A stretch of DNA of 64,000 bases from Endomychus coccineus (Eukaryota > Arthropoda > Insecta > Coleoptera > Endomychidae). The notes beneath the pieces are model-generated. The model was given only the letters and a program-made list of their open reading frames with translations. It did not search any database and had not been told where the DNA came from. Every line of letters begins with the position of its first letter. Position 1 is the stretch's first letter. Below, piece by piece: positions 45,856 through 58,162 of the stretch. Location: the NCBI GenBank assembly GCA_958510875.1, contig OY294069.1, positions 159,773,111 through 159,837,110 on the forward strand, given 5' to 3'. Both the position numbers and the translations under genes were made by a program.

Positions 45856-46840
45856 GCGGGATATCAAAGATTATCTTGGTCAAGGGTGGTTGTGGAATCT
45901 AAAACGTGTGTCTTACTTTACGTTATCAAAACTTGTGTCAAATTAATTAATTTGAAGTTTCTAAAAGTGAGAAATTTCGCAATTTTATACGAATGTTATA
46001 ACACTCAGAAGTCTCTAGCGCTTTAGACTCCGGGATTTTCACGTGGCCTATCGAAATTAGAAGGTTCGAATTGTATGAAAACACAATTGCATGAACGCCA
46101 GACGTCCTATGTAATTAGCTACGAACGTAATCATTTTGACATATGTCTCGAGGAGCTCGCTACGCGTCGGTTAGAGTTTATACTTTTTACCTCGATCTTG
46201 TTAATTCGGGATCGTTTTATGCTCCGTGCGGCCGGCGCCAGTTGTAATAAAGTGTTTTCGGCTATAGGCCGCTAGCTTTCAACCGCTTTTGGGTATATTT
46301 TAGTAGCTAGAAAATTCCCTTTGGTACGTCGCACGTTAGACGTGCGTAGCTGAGACCTGAGAGTACCTGTTTCTATATTAATTAAATTTTTCTATTTAAT
46401 CGACATTTTGGGACCCGAGACTATGCTATTTAGTTGGCCCCGTTCATAAACTGACGACATGGAGCAAAAACCGCATGCGAAAAGTCCTCGTAAAGACGTT
46501 CTATGTTCCGAAGATTTGCACTTTTCTAACTCGCGTGAACGTCATTCGATTTATCGAAAATTAACCAATTTAAAACAGTTTTCGACCCCGTTTGTGGCTA
46601 TTGCGACCTTGTAAAAGGTTCAAAGTTAACATTTCGTTTTACATTTCACAACCACCCTTGACCAAGATAATTTTTAATTTGTAGTTCATTATTGTTTTAC
46701 AACTGAAATAAATAGGTATGAAATTTGTAGGTTATTGATGATGTCAGTGTGACAGTGACATAATTATTTCAAACGTAAAATAAGACACACGTTTTAGATT
46801 CCACAACCACCCTTGACCAAGATAATTTTTGATATCCCGG
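45856..46840. mobile_element. Non-autonomous DNA element with ~66 bp inverted ends
   Basis: gcgggatatcaaagattatcttggtc... at 45856 returns inverted as ...gaccaagataatttttgatatcccg to 46840, and the match extends to gtgtcttactttacgtt (45925), about 66 bp near-perfect. A third, partial copy of the end lies inside at 46645-46677. The frame at 46075-46275 has no recognised family. The element is more GC-rich than its surroundings and was inserted next to family B PLE debris. Confidence 0.75.
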
Positions 46841-46960
46841 TATTAATAGTGCACACCATCTTCAGCTCTTTGGCAACTGAAAAGTACTTGGACAGTATTT
46901 TTAGTCTTTTTATAGTGTTATAGTGTATCTACAGTGTGAAAAGTCGAAGCTAACTGCGTT
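46841..46960 (+). mobile_element. Penelope-like family B remnant
   Basis: It contains ttcagctctttggcaactgaaaag in place of the ribozyme and then the tail tatagtgttatagtgtatctacagtgtgaa. The hammerhead core is unrecognisable. Confidence 0.5.
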
Positions 46961-48860
46961 AATAAAAGAAATGATTTATTGAATAAGGTTGTAGAGAAAT
47001 ATGGTTTTCATAATAATATTACATTATATGGATTGAAAAAATCACAATAATAAAGGTGATCCATTTGAATTCATGGAAATTCATGTCAAATTACAAAATA
47101 AAACAACTGTTAATAAATCTACCCTTTCTTGTAATAAATTGTATGACGCGTTTCTTCAACGATGTGACTTTATCAAAAAATAATAGTAAACTGAATTGGC
47201 AACTGAAAATGCAATTTCTCCTGTAATATAAAATATTAGGAATTATATGTGGAAGATAATAACAATCAATTTATGAAAAACAGGGGAACAAAGAATATAC
47301 CTTGTGGGAGACCATTACTTGACCATAATTCTAAGTTCAAAACGAACAATATTAAATTGAATATCTTAAAAAGAAGCATGAATGATCAGAACATGTATAA
47401 TCTCAATGTATCCCACTTTACGAATATTGATATTGACAATGTATCTCCCCTGTTTATCTGAAGAAATGGCGAATAAGACAATTTATGATCGAAATTGTTT
47501 AGAATAATAAGGTACTTTTAACGATAAACATATAAGCCATAGGATACGGTACAACAGATTTCTATGAAAATATGTCACATTTAATCGCCAGAGTTGTTTT
47601 CTATTATTTTTCCATTAACCAATTGGAATTATGCGAAGTAGGTTACTCAGTCTTACGTAATTTCACGACGATTTCAATTAATTCAGCTTCTTAAGGACCA
47701 ATTAGACATGTCTCTTAATTTGTGTAATTGGGTTAGAAGTCAATTTGAATTAACCTGGACGTAACAAGATTGCGAGTCAAATTTACATTTCACGACCATC
47801 TTAAACCGTGTTCCAAATTTTGGCGTTTACTTATCATTGCAATCACGAAAGCTATTTAACTAAATATTATCTGCAAAATCGATCCGTGATACAAATTCAT
47901 TTGAAACTACAACAATTTAATTAATTTTCATTTTAATCTGAACTTTGACGACAAACATATTAAAAGGTTATGTTTTAAGCCATGAATTATTTGATCGAAG
48001 ATTGAATTAGGTCAATATTACTTACATTGCTAATTTTATGTTGATTGTATTGATTGAAATTATTGAATGAATATTTATCAAAGTACAGTGGGAAGATAAT
48101 TTTTTTTCAAAAATAAAATAAATGTGTTGAGGAAGTGTAAAATATGTGAAAAATGTAGCTACTTCGAATTGGTAATATATAAATCCCTAGACTTATTCAG
48201 TACTTGATGAAATATTATTAATAATTAATATTAGTCAATTGCGGTTTGATTATATCTAGCAATATGTAATAATTGAGTAAATTGAGGAATATATTATTTT
48301 GTTAGTCGATAAAGAAAACGGATCCAATAATACAGAATATTCTCAAAGAGGTTGATATTAGTAGGGTTATTAGAAAATCAATTGTTTATTTTTTATTTAT
48401 TTATTTATTCAATAAAAGTATTTACAGAATATTCTCAAAAATGCATGAGTCAGTGTTATTATAATTATTTCTATCATTTAATTAATTATTCAAAGTGTTT
48501 AGATGCCCAAATAGTACATATTAATTATATAAAAATAAACTGAGAATTATTTCTAAAGACATTAATTCAAGATTTTTTCCAATTTAGTAATTTTTTTAAA
48601 TTTAAGCGTTGTTTCAATTTAGGAAGTGACATTTAATGTCAATTGACTCGGGTAAGTTATTTAAGATCATGCATAATTCGTTTAGCGATATATTGTAGCC
48701 GTAGAGAGTACGGTGTCACAATCATGTGGTATGCCCAGGTATAAGAAAATTGAAGAGAGACCTTAAATCCGTTGAATCGATAATATTGTAAGCTCTTTGT
48801 AAATGAAGTAGTTTGTTAGTGATCTATTATCAGTTCCGATTTACGGAAATATAAAACATA
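46961..48860. other. 5' intron or flank of sdk, no gene recognised
   Basis: Very AT-rich. A frame at 47249-47461 (70 codons, asparagine- and lysine-rich) resembles nothing I know and may be part of PLE debris. No exon with an Ig1 pattern was found here. Confidence 0.35.
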
Positions 48861-48871
48861 ACGGTGACAGA

Positions 48872-48965
48872 ATGGGAGTAATTGGTAGCGGTATAGTTTA
48901 GATTTAGACAGCTCAGGATGTGGGTTCGACCCTGACTTAAGATTGAATTTTTGAGGTTATCCATC
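48872..48965 (+). mobile_element. tRNA-derived SINE fragment, copy 4
   Basis: It contains an A-box-like taattggtagcggtata and the B box gtgggttcgaccctg at tRNA-like spacing, then the aagattgaatttttgaggttatc body. It is diverged from the 23.7 kb SINE. Confidence 0.45.
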
Positions 48966-49561
48966 GTAATAGTTCTTGATATTGAATATTTGAAGTTATC
49001 TATATGATTCAAACAATCCAAAATAAACACCAATAATGTGAATCATGAGTGAAAACTCCTGTACAAATACTTGCGTTGAAGAAGTATTATCGACTTATTT
49101 GTGGAAGCTTCTAGATTAGGAGAGAATTATATTAATATTATATTGTGAAGAAAAAAGCATACTGCACTAACGATCCGAACAATTTTCCTAAACTTCTTCA
49201 ACAGTAGCTTGTAGTTGCAAGTTATTAAAAGTTCACAAATGTAAACTAAACTTTTCGGCTTATCGAACATTTAAAAATATGATAATTGGATTGAAATGTA
49301 AGGGAAACGGAGAAGGTTTCGAATACAACTACCTCATCGTGATTATTAATATTTAAATATCAAAATTGGTTGGGTAAAGCTCAGCGCGCCCTGCAAAAGT
49401 TTCGGAAAGAGCTCATAGATTGGAAGGGGACGATGAAAGAGAAAGAGTGCTGACGCGGTCCCACCCTTTTTTTTCGGACATGTATTTATTTTGAAAAAAA
49501 ATACGGGCAGTCACAGAGCACTGCTGACAGAAGTGAAAACTGACATTATGAAGTAACCAAT

Positions 49562-49819
49562 TTATTTTGGGAATTTCATCCAAATTCGTATGATTTCACC
49601 AGTATCATCTCTTTCTACATGACACAATTTTACGAAAGTGCCATTGGACAATCCATCCCCAACATCTATGTTATTAGTTATCATGTGTGGTCGGTTAAGA
49701 ACTAAAATTAGCTCGTATGGTAATCCACCCATATCATCGGTTCTCATTTTATGCAACTTCTGCCTGACGAAATTTTGTTGCTCAGCATTATGACAACCAA
49801 CGAAGACATCCAATGCCAC
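49562..49819 (-). pseudogene. PIF1-like helicase fragment, possibly Helitron
   Basis: An open frame of 85 codons includes NFVRQKLHKMRTDDMGGLPY, LVLNRPHMITNNIDVGDGLS and NGTFVKL. The hydrophobic-P-x-M-[IL]-T-x-N-I-D-V-x-D-G-L-x-N-G pattern is that of the C-terminal part of PIF1-type helicases, which Helitrons carry. No Walker motifs, Rep domain or Helitron ends were found, so it is only a fragment. It is not an sdk exon. Confidence 0.5.
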
Positions 49820-49899
49820 AGATACTATTGTGTACGGAGTTTAGTATGGATTATGGAATGAAAATTAATATAATTAGTTTTTCTATAGTTTCACAACTG

Positions 49900-50780
49900 T
49901 CCGCATTTCAATCAACAATTATATACATTTTTATATTTAATAATAAAAAACATGGGCGGTACAATCCCTGTAAAGAGTATGAATGTAACCCGATAGTCAC
50001 TATAATAAATACACATTATTTTATTTTCAAAACATATTATTCATTGATTTTACATCGATGTAAATGAAAGTAATGTTAAACAGCATTGGTCCGAATTGAG
50101 GATGTCTAGGGATGGTAGTAAAAGAAAACATCTTCAATTCCGACCAATGAACAAATAATCTAAAAAGAAAGGCAAAATGTAAACATATAAACATTTCCGT
50201 CAAATGTCAGTATGATCGTAAATTACACCACAAATAATTATTTGAAATAAAATTTTGTACTTTCGTATTAGTAGTATTAAAAAAAAACATCAAGACGATA
50301 CTCACTATTATATTTGATGCTGTGATCCAACATTCGAACAATGAAAATAATAAACTAGATAACACAACGTCATCAATGTGTAGTACACATGCAAAAGTTC
50401 TCACTCATACACATCACTAATGTTATATTATATATATATTCTTATGACAAGAATTATATTCACAATATTTAGAACCTTGCACGTAGATACTATACTAAGT
50501 ACACAATGTACAATTAATAAATTCAATAAAAATATAACTTTCGTCTGCACGAGGACCGAGGATTGAGTAAATGAATAGCGTCTAGTATCCGACTCAGATA
50601 TGCACTCGTGTGTAAGCGTATAGAGAGACTGCCTGACGCCTGGTCCGAGTAGTTGCACACGCAGCAGTATACATAATACTTACTATATATAGCTACAGCG
50701 TGACGGCACGTGACGGACTCATGGTTTTACCTCTCATCTGAAATAGCTCAACGCACCTAAAGAAGTTTTCACTTCAAAAA
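49900..50780. repeat. Dispersed repeat, copy 2 (inverted relative to copy 1)
   Basis: ggcggtacaatccctgtaaagagtatg (49957) and tagagagactgcctgacgcc (50622) are reverse complements of copy 1 at 11.4-11.9 kb. About 530 bp (roughly 50025-50560) is present only here, and carries an internal hairpin (gcattggtccgaattgagga with its partner at 50132). It is either an insertion here or a deletion in copy 1. Confidence 0.7.
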
Positions 50781-50800
50781 ATGTATGGTTTGCGGGAAAA

Positions 50801-51683
50801 CATACCGAAAAAACTCCGGTTATCGAAGTCAGATTGTCCAAATTCATGTTGACATAATTTTACCTAGCTTATATTTTCATTGGTAGGTTTTAGTTTTGCA
50901 TGTTAGTCCAAGTTGAGTTCAGAAACTTAAAGAATACTTTTACATAGATGTCACTCAGCCATAATAAATGTTTCTATTCAATTTACCTTATCTTAGATGT
51001 TATTGAAATTCTAATTCGATTACCTACTTACTCCTAATATACAAATAATGAACGAGCTGATTCAAAGGGTCGCAGGTTATCGCAATTGTAATCGGAGCAT
51101 TGCGTAACTTAACGTTTCTCAAAATATGATTCACTGCCATGAGAGATGATATCCGAGTGCGGATGAATAGTGGATGAAGAAGGGCTGTGCGTAGTAAACT
51201 GGGAACCTGTTGAATCTATTACTGATGTTATTTCAGAAAATGATAATAACGTCTCGGTGGAAACTTCGACTTTAATGAATGTCTCACCTTCTGCGATGAA
51301 TGCTCTATCTAGGGAATATACTAGTTCTGATACACTGATGGAATACAAGTTACAAGGACTCGACTTTAGACGTTCAGCGTGTCAGATTACGCACTTTCCG
51401 ACATTACGTTTACTCTATGCATAACAGGATTGGGTGAAACTCAGGTCTGTCGGTGAAGGAAGGTCGTTTCCATACCGTTCCACATCGTTCTACATAAAAC
51501 AAGCGGCGGCGGTTTCTCCGGGTAGGCTGGGGAGGATGTGTCTCACCATCCGCGAATAGAAAACCAACCACGAGTTGAGAAGTCAAACGAATTCGGTCAG
51601 GGCCGGATTTAGGCTTTGGGAGGCCTGGGGCCAGTGGATGATGGGAGCCCTATTTTATGTTATAGGATAGATGATATAATATA
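50801..51683. other. Uncharacterised stretch with opposing open frames
   Basis: 51109-51424 is open on both strands for about 80 codons and is less AT-rich than its surroundings, as is 51430-51620. I recognise no family in either frame and no splice pattern links them to sdk. It could be part of an unknown gene or an old element. Confidence 0.3.
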
Positions 51684-51770
51684 CGAGGGCGAGGTGGAAA
51701 GTTCCTGAAACATAAAACAGATGGCGTCACAATCTAAAATCCCATGTGACATTTGTGATGTGTCATCTTC
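51684..51770 (+). mobile_element. mariner end fragment
   Basis: cgagggcgaggtggaaagttcctgaaac and agatggcgtcacaatctaaaatcccatgtgac match the left end of mariner 4 at 58.3 kb. Only about 87 bp remain. Confidence 0.8.
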
Positions 51771-52500
51771 AGAGCTGAAATGGTTTAGAAACCGTTAATG
51801 GAAGACGTTACACTGAAATCATATCCAAATGGTCTGAATAATGTAATCCACAAGTATATGTTTCATACTGTCACCGCTGTCAGGTTGACTCGCAATTATT
51901 CACTTTATAATGTATTCAGATTTACTTGTTGTAACGTGTAAATTTCACTTAACGGCTTAGAAATGGCCGTTGTACTACAATCGTCAACTCATGTGACGTC
52001 AGCTATGCTCGACCGTATATTCTCCGAGTCACGGTTATTCAGTGTCGAATTCTGTAGTTACCGCTTCTATTTCGAGGTCGTTCTGTGAAACATCGAAGCA
52101 TCGGAAAAGGCCGGTAAAATGGTTTACTTTTTGGTTTGTCGTCCAAGTGGAAAGGTCGTCGAGTTTTCTAAGTTATTTCAACAAGGAGGTGATACCAAAC
52201 TTATGTTTGGAACCAAAATTCTGGGAATATTCTTCCGTTGAAAGCAAAGGCATCAATTACCAATTTGGATTGGAATAATTGGAAGGATTTGTGTAATAGA
52301 TGCACCTTAGAGGATTAAAACTTACTTTGGACGTGACTGGTTTTGGACAGGATTAAAGTTGTTTCATTAAGAGGAAAAACCCTATCATGATAGAGGTAAA
52401 TATCTTTGTAATTCCATTTGATTTATTCACTAACTTCAAGAATTAAATTGCTCAACTATTACTAGGTGTTGCGTTTTTTATTCAAATCAGTATATATAAA
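51771..52500. other. 5' region, no gene recognised
   Basis: A plus-strand frame at 52042-52278 has no recognisable family and is probably chance. 51855-51905 resembles 190-245. Confidence 0.3.
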
Positions 52501-52725
52501 TTCTCGGAAATAGTTCACACTAACACATATGCTAATTATTTTCATGTTTACGTACGTTTCGGTCTCACGACCATCATCAGAAAACGTATTATGTCTAAAA
52601 TGGGATTTCTTAAAACTAATCGTATCAGCACAAAGAGACCTTATCGCACCAATTTCAATTGAAAATGCCCACGTCACCGAAACCAACAGAAACACAAACT
52701 ATCGAAACTGTAACACATTAATGTT
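52500..52725 (-). mobile_element. Penelope-like terminal region, family A, third copy
   Basis: As reverse complement it shows the same order as 24.2 kb: a cggtgacgtgggcattttcaattgaaattggtgc-type segment, the ribozyme, then gtgttagtgtgaactatttccgagaattt. No PLE coding sequence adjoins it. Confidence 0.6.
52545..52588 (-). ncRNA. Hammerhead-like ribozyme, family A, intact catalytic core
   Basis: On the minus strand: CTGATGA (52580-52574), extra T, stem II GGTC-GTGA-GACC, GAAAC, loop GTAC, GTA. All catalytic boxes and the two-pair stem III (AC/GT) are present, and cleavage would follow GTA. Stem I next to the core is weak here (two U-A pairs, then mismatches), so activity may be low. Confidence 0.65.
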
Positions 52726-52729
52726 TTAA

Positions 52730-53639
52730 GTATATGAATATGTATCAAGAATCCACTGTTTAGCAATTTTCTTATAATATACGAACTCATGTCGAACAAA
52801 GTCTGTATACGACTGAAACCAAAACATAACGCTCAAGTATCCACTTTCGAACCAGATGTTACAGATTTATGAGGTAATAGAAAAAGGTTTTCTAAAATAT
52901 ACTTTTAACATTATAAAGATGCATGTAGGAATTTGCAAGGGGTTTAATTAATTAAATTAGTATAAATCTGACTTAATGACTAAATGTCTGTTCTATGATT
53001 CAAAGACTTGGAGTCACCTTTTATGTGAATCATGATCAACCGAGATATTATATAATATATTGGTTAGTATTATATTAAAATTTGATTAATAACTTGGATA
53101 CTAACTAACATATCATTTAAAATGAATTATAATAATCACATGAACTTATAAAACCATTATTGTGCGGGTTTGATACATTAAGCAGATACTAAAATGCTTT
53201 GTTAAGGTGTGAAAGCAGAACATTAATGTTGATTTTGTTTCAAACTAGTGCAGTCCGTCAGTAACGAACCAATAATTGAGTACAACGTTGAGAGCCATCA
53301 AACAATAACAAAAATAACAAAGTGTGTGTCCGACATAATTTTCCTTCCGTTATTGTTAAGAAATAAAACGTAATTATCAATCACCATGACAAGTTGAATT
53401 TAATCACCCATTAGCTGTAAAAAACATAAAGAATATATATACGATTAAAACAGATAAGTATTTAAGTTTAAAAATACTTTCACCAAGCATTGAAAACAAT
53501 ACATTTCTGACAAGCTGATGGGAAATTGTTATGGAATGTATTGATTTAATACTGATTATGATCTTGTTCTTTCTAATTGATAAAATAATGGAAGGAAAAT
53601 TTAATCAGATTTTCGAATAAATCTGATATCATTAATCAG
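52730..53639. other. 5' region, dispersed-repeat debris
   Basis: 53130-53245 matches 13740-13860 (aaaccattattgtgcgggtt, aaaatgctttgttaaggtgtgaaagc), a repeat of about 120 bp. No gene is seen. Confidence 0.5.
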
Positions 53640-54960
53640 ATGCAAATGTTATTAGCAAGTGTTGATTGAATAATGATTCGATTTTGTTGCTTAAAGACTA
53701 TCTTATTGACAGAAGACAGCGTGTGAAAGTAAATAACTCAGTGTCACATTAACGTACTATTTTATCTGGTGTTCCTCAGGGCTCAATTTTAGGGTCATTA
53801 TTGTTTACAATGTATACTTCGCTCCTGCCAGATTGCATTAAATATTGTAAATGCCACTTATATGTCGATGATACATAAGTCTATCATAGCTTTCAACCGA
53901 ATCAGATCAAGACCGCAGTAGAGCAAATTAATAGGTACAGATCTTTTTTCTATCCAACAGTTTGCTAAGTCTCATTCATTATATCTAAACTGTAATAAAT
54001 CCAAAGTTATCATCTTTGGTAAGCCAGCATTGATTCATAATCTATTCAAAAGTGACATCATACTTAAAATTAATGATGCAGAAATTCAAATAGTTCAAGA
54101 TGTAAAAAATTTGGGGCTGATTGTAGATAACACATTTCGATATAAAGCTCAAGTTAATAAATATATTAAATATGATATAACTGCATTGAAGTTGTTATAT
54201 CCACACAGAAATGTTTTACCTATTGATACAAAAAAATGCTATGCGAAAGTCTGATCTTGTCTCACTTCAATTTTTGTTCAGCCGTTTACCTTCTATCCAT
54301 TGACGCCATCACTAGTACTATATTATACTAAAGTATAATATAATCTCGCATAAGTTAATTGATACTAAATGGCTAAATATGAAAAATCGGTTTAACTTTT
54401 ACATTCTGTTATCCTATCTCGGAGACCAGCATATTTGTTTAATAGAATACGGTTCCGGACGGATATATATAATTTGAATGTCAGACATAAATTTACAATC
54501 ACTCTTCCTCATCATAAGTCTAATAGCTCCAAACGATGTTTTTCATATCAAACATATAAGTTGTATAATGAAGCCCCGAACAATTTAAAACTAAATAAAA
54601 TATCATCTTTCAAGAAAAAAATGTATAATATACTGTTTCAAAAACAAACCGATGAAAATCAAGTGAGATAGTTTATTGGGTACCGATGTATTATCTTTAA
54701 CAAGCTAGTAATTTCAAAATATCATAATGACAGAAACTAGATTAAGTTAGAATGTAGGCATCTGGTGCATATTACCGGAATTTATTATTTTAGGGTTTAA
54801 GTGGTAGATCGAGGGGTGGTTCGCTGTCCGCTTGAACTTTGCCCTAAGATTTCCAATTTAGTTGTTCATATTATTGTAACATTCTGTTAATGTAATATAG
54901 GGATTGTAACAACTATTTTGTGGAAATAGAGATGTATTATTATTATTATTATTATAATTC
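53640..54960 (+). pseudogene. Non-LTR retrotransposon 3' end
   Basis: Broken frames encode a reverse transcriptase: DRRQRVKVNNS, LSGVPQGSILGSLLFTMYTS (motif B), CHLYVDDT (motif C, YVDD), then QDVKNLGLIVDNTFRYKAQV and RFRTDIYNLNVRHKF further on. The element ends in an (ATT)n tract at 54935-54955, as in several non-LTR clades. Many stops; it is dead. Confidence 0.82.
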
Positions 54961-55643
54961 CAAATTGGAATGAATATTTTCCATGCGACTGTAGGTTCGC
55001 AGAATGCTAATGAGAAAACTCCTAGGCATTAGACAAGATCACTATCGTCCGTTTTCAGTTTAGTTGCACATGTAACTGGATTATAGCAATAAAATAATAT
55101 GTACATATGGTTTTTCAAACAATACATACCGTAATATTTGAAAAACCACCTTTCGAAAACGCAACAATTTCGAGAAACATTCAAACAGCGTCGCTTTCGC
55201 AGCTAGCTGATGACGTAACAAGTACTACCATAGATTAACGTACAATATCTGTGAACTGATTGTGATCATATCGTCTGCAAATATGAGTGTTGCCAGTTGA
55301 AATATTTTACGGGAATAACAGCAAGTAAATATTATTTATAACAATAATTGTTGCTCCTCAGAGGATAAAATAATAACGTAAAGATGAAAAATATCTCTTG
55401 ATAGCTATTAAATATATACCTAACTCAATTCGTTTGAAATAGAAGACATACGAGAATAGGAGAAATAATGTTAAGAATATGAATGCACTCGAATTAAAAC
55501 GAACAACAAACAACAACAACAAAGGACTTGAGGCTCAACGAACAGCCAACAGTGCCAACTGTCAACTATTCATACTCAAATACCGTGAGAACAATTGGAG
55601 ACCTTGCATAGTGAGTAATGTTTATTAAAAATATGGCGTTATA
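54961..55643. other. 5' region, no feature recognised
   Basis: AT-rich sequence with no gene. Confidence 0.35.
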
Positions 55644-56175
55644 CGAGGACAAGGTGAAAAGTCCCTGAAAAATGAAACAAGAGATGAAACAGAAAGCAAA
55701 TGCGGCATCTATCTGGCAGATAGCTTCCTCATGTTCAAAAATGTATGCAAAATGTTCCGTACCCGTTCGGTTGAGGTGCCCATAGCCTCAACAACATCGT
55801 GCACTTCAACTCGCCCATCATCCAAAATCATAACATGGAATTTCTGGCGTTGTGACCTCAATTGGACGACTAGAAGAAATCAGTAAACCACTTGTGAATC
55901 GATGGTGAAGAGTCCCCATAATGTTCAACAAGCGATGCTTTGGTTTGCGGAATGTTTTTTCCACGCAAGGAATAATGTTTAATCGAGGCGCGAAGTTCAC
56001 TTTTTCCATGTTTCCAAAAATCTTCAACGTTGCTTTCTTTCAATGGGTGTCAAAACAGAACTGAATGACATAACATTTTAATGCGTTCTAGTTGGTATAT
56101 CACAAATGTCACATAGGATGTTCGATTGTGGCACCATCTGTTTTATTTTTCAGGGACTTTTCACCTGTAGTCCTG
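55644..56175 (-). mobile_element. mariner transposon 3, internally deleted
   Basis: Ends cgaggacaaggtgaaaagtc and gacttttcacctgtagtcctg are flanked by TA. Only the N-terminal transposase region remains on the minus strand (MKIFGNMEKVNF, RPIEVTTPEIP). The catalytic domain is deleted. Confidence 0.9.
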
Positions 56176-56177
56176 TA

Positions 56178-57499
56178 AAATTTTCTCGGTTTTCTTCGTC
56201 ACTACATTGGAGGTCGGTGATTGGTTCGAGTACTACTTCGAACTTCGAATAAAAAATGTAAAAATAATACCTGCAACTCTTCTAATTTTTCCTATCTTCA
56301 TGGTATTTTTGCGAAGAGTAATGTTCTCTAGCCTATTGAGAAAATATTATGAATGCAGTAATAATATGAAATATTGCAAGTTTTTTCACAGAACCAACAA
56401 CAACAGATCATCATCTCTAAAAATGTGATACATTTTTAAGGAGTTGATTTTTCGAAAGTTGCAACATTCCTAGTTGCAATTCAAGAAGTTCTTGAAACGA
56501 ATTCGAGGTGCTTATGTTGAATTACATTGTAGGTATTATGGGAGCTGTTAGCTATTTCTAACACAGCCACTCGATCGGATCCTTTGTGTCCTTTCTTAGG
56601 GGATGTTCCTAGGGCAAAACTTCACGTTAGATTAGATGTCTTCTAATTTCACCGTAGGTGAACTGCACCCTTATTGGTAGGGTGAACTTGACACCTATAT
56701 GTGATCCGGTCCGGTTGGTCATTGCCAAAAGTTAGAGATCGTTTAGGAATGACCAAACAAAAACGGGTACGGCCGGTTTGTCACTCTTGAAACGCATTAT
56801 GTTTCCAATATCGCCCCAGAGAGATTATTTGTAGAATGTCTTTGCTCGGTCGAACAAATAGTAAATACCAATTTAATTTGCCACTACCTGAGTGTGGCCT
56901 TAACCAGTATCACCGTCCAAGTGTCATTCTTTATACTTGGTGCCAGTTGGTTTTGAATGAACTATAGATATGAATATAATTAGAATGACCTATCTTCCAG
57001 CACAAGGTCATAATCAACTATCTACTAATGATAATGATACAATGTTGATGCCAATATCTTCAATAACTCATGTGAATAGAAATAAACTCAATAATTAAAT
57101 TCAATTTGATAAAACCAAGATAACGGATAACGAACGAAACCGATAACTAAAGTTTCCAGAATGGACGTTACAGAATATTGAAATTATGTCAAACGTAATT
57201 CGAATTCTCATTTGTAGGAGTCTGAATATTTATTAATTATTCCTCACAAACGGAAAATCGATGGTCTTATTCCAATTTCCCTTTCTTGTAATTAACTGGC
57301 TTGTAAGAGAGAATATAAAGCGATCTTATAATGTATTAATGTAGTCATGAGCGATTACTAAAGGCAATAATGAAATTTCTGATAAATTAATAATCCATGT
57401 CAATGTAGGTAGTGCGTTGTGTTTCGAAGTGATGTCGAAAATCGTTACTAACAAAAAGATAAACTTTCTGAAAACGACATTAATATAGAATCATATGTA
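56178..57499. other. 5' region, no feature recognised
   Basis: No supported gene or repeat. Slightly less AT-rich at 56560-56900, without a readable frame. Confidence 0.35.
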
Positions 57500-58162
57500 T
57501 TTTGTTCCAACCGTATCACCTGTTCCAATGGATTATCTCAGCCATTTCGAAAGATAAAAATTTGAAAATTTTATGATCTACAATTCGTTCAAGGAACCTT
57601 CTACTGAGAAGTGACTATGACTTGTTTATTTCAAATAGCACCCTGTATATTTTTTGCAATTTTTGATTTCTACTCAAAATTATCTTTTTAACCATGTATC
57701 ACACTTTGTATTTGATGGAAAAAACGCCAATTGAAATTTCAAATTGAAAGAATTGCAGTAGGCTACGATATTTTGTGTAATTTTGATTTTGACTTCAATA
57801 ATAATTGATAATTCATGAACAATTTTGCATTCGAGATGATGAAGAGAACGTCAAATTTCAAATTATTAGAATTGTAGTAGAACTGTAAGAATTAATAATT
57901 CTTAAACGAAAACCTTAGTGTGCCATGGAAACATTTGAATACATTTGTTTGTAACTTTGATAGTGATACATCGTTGAAAAAATAATTTTGAGTAGAAATC
58001 AAAAATTCCAAAAAATATACAGGGTGCTATTTGAAATAAAAAAGTGAGTTTCAATTTTTGTTTTTCTGAGTTGAAGGTTCCTTGAACGAATTGGAGATCA
58101 TAAAATTTTCAAATTATTATCTTCTGAAATGGAACATGTATACTGGAACACCCGGTATAACG
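57500..58162. repeat. Foldback/MITE with arms of about 200 bp
   Basis: gatctacaattcgttcaaggaacc (57578) pairs with ggttccttgaacgaattggagatc at 58076, and atttgaaatagcaccctgtatatttttt (57630) with its partner at 58012-58040. The right end is ggaacacccggtata. No coding capacity. Confidence 0.8.

Noticed and set aside
45856..46840. LTR retrotransposon
   Set aside because: The long terminal repeats are inverted, not direct, and there is no TG...CA end.
47249..47461. Asn/Lys-rich 70-codon frame
   Set aside because: Composition mirrors the AT-rich background and no domain is recognisable.
52042..52278. Plus-strand frame of 78 codons
   Set aside because: No recognised motif, and its upstream flank resembles a dispersed repeat (190-245).
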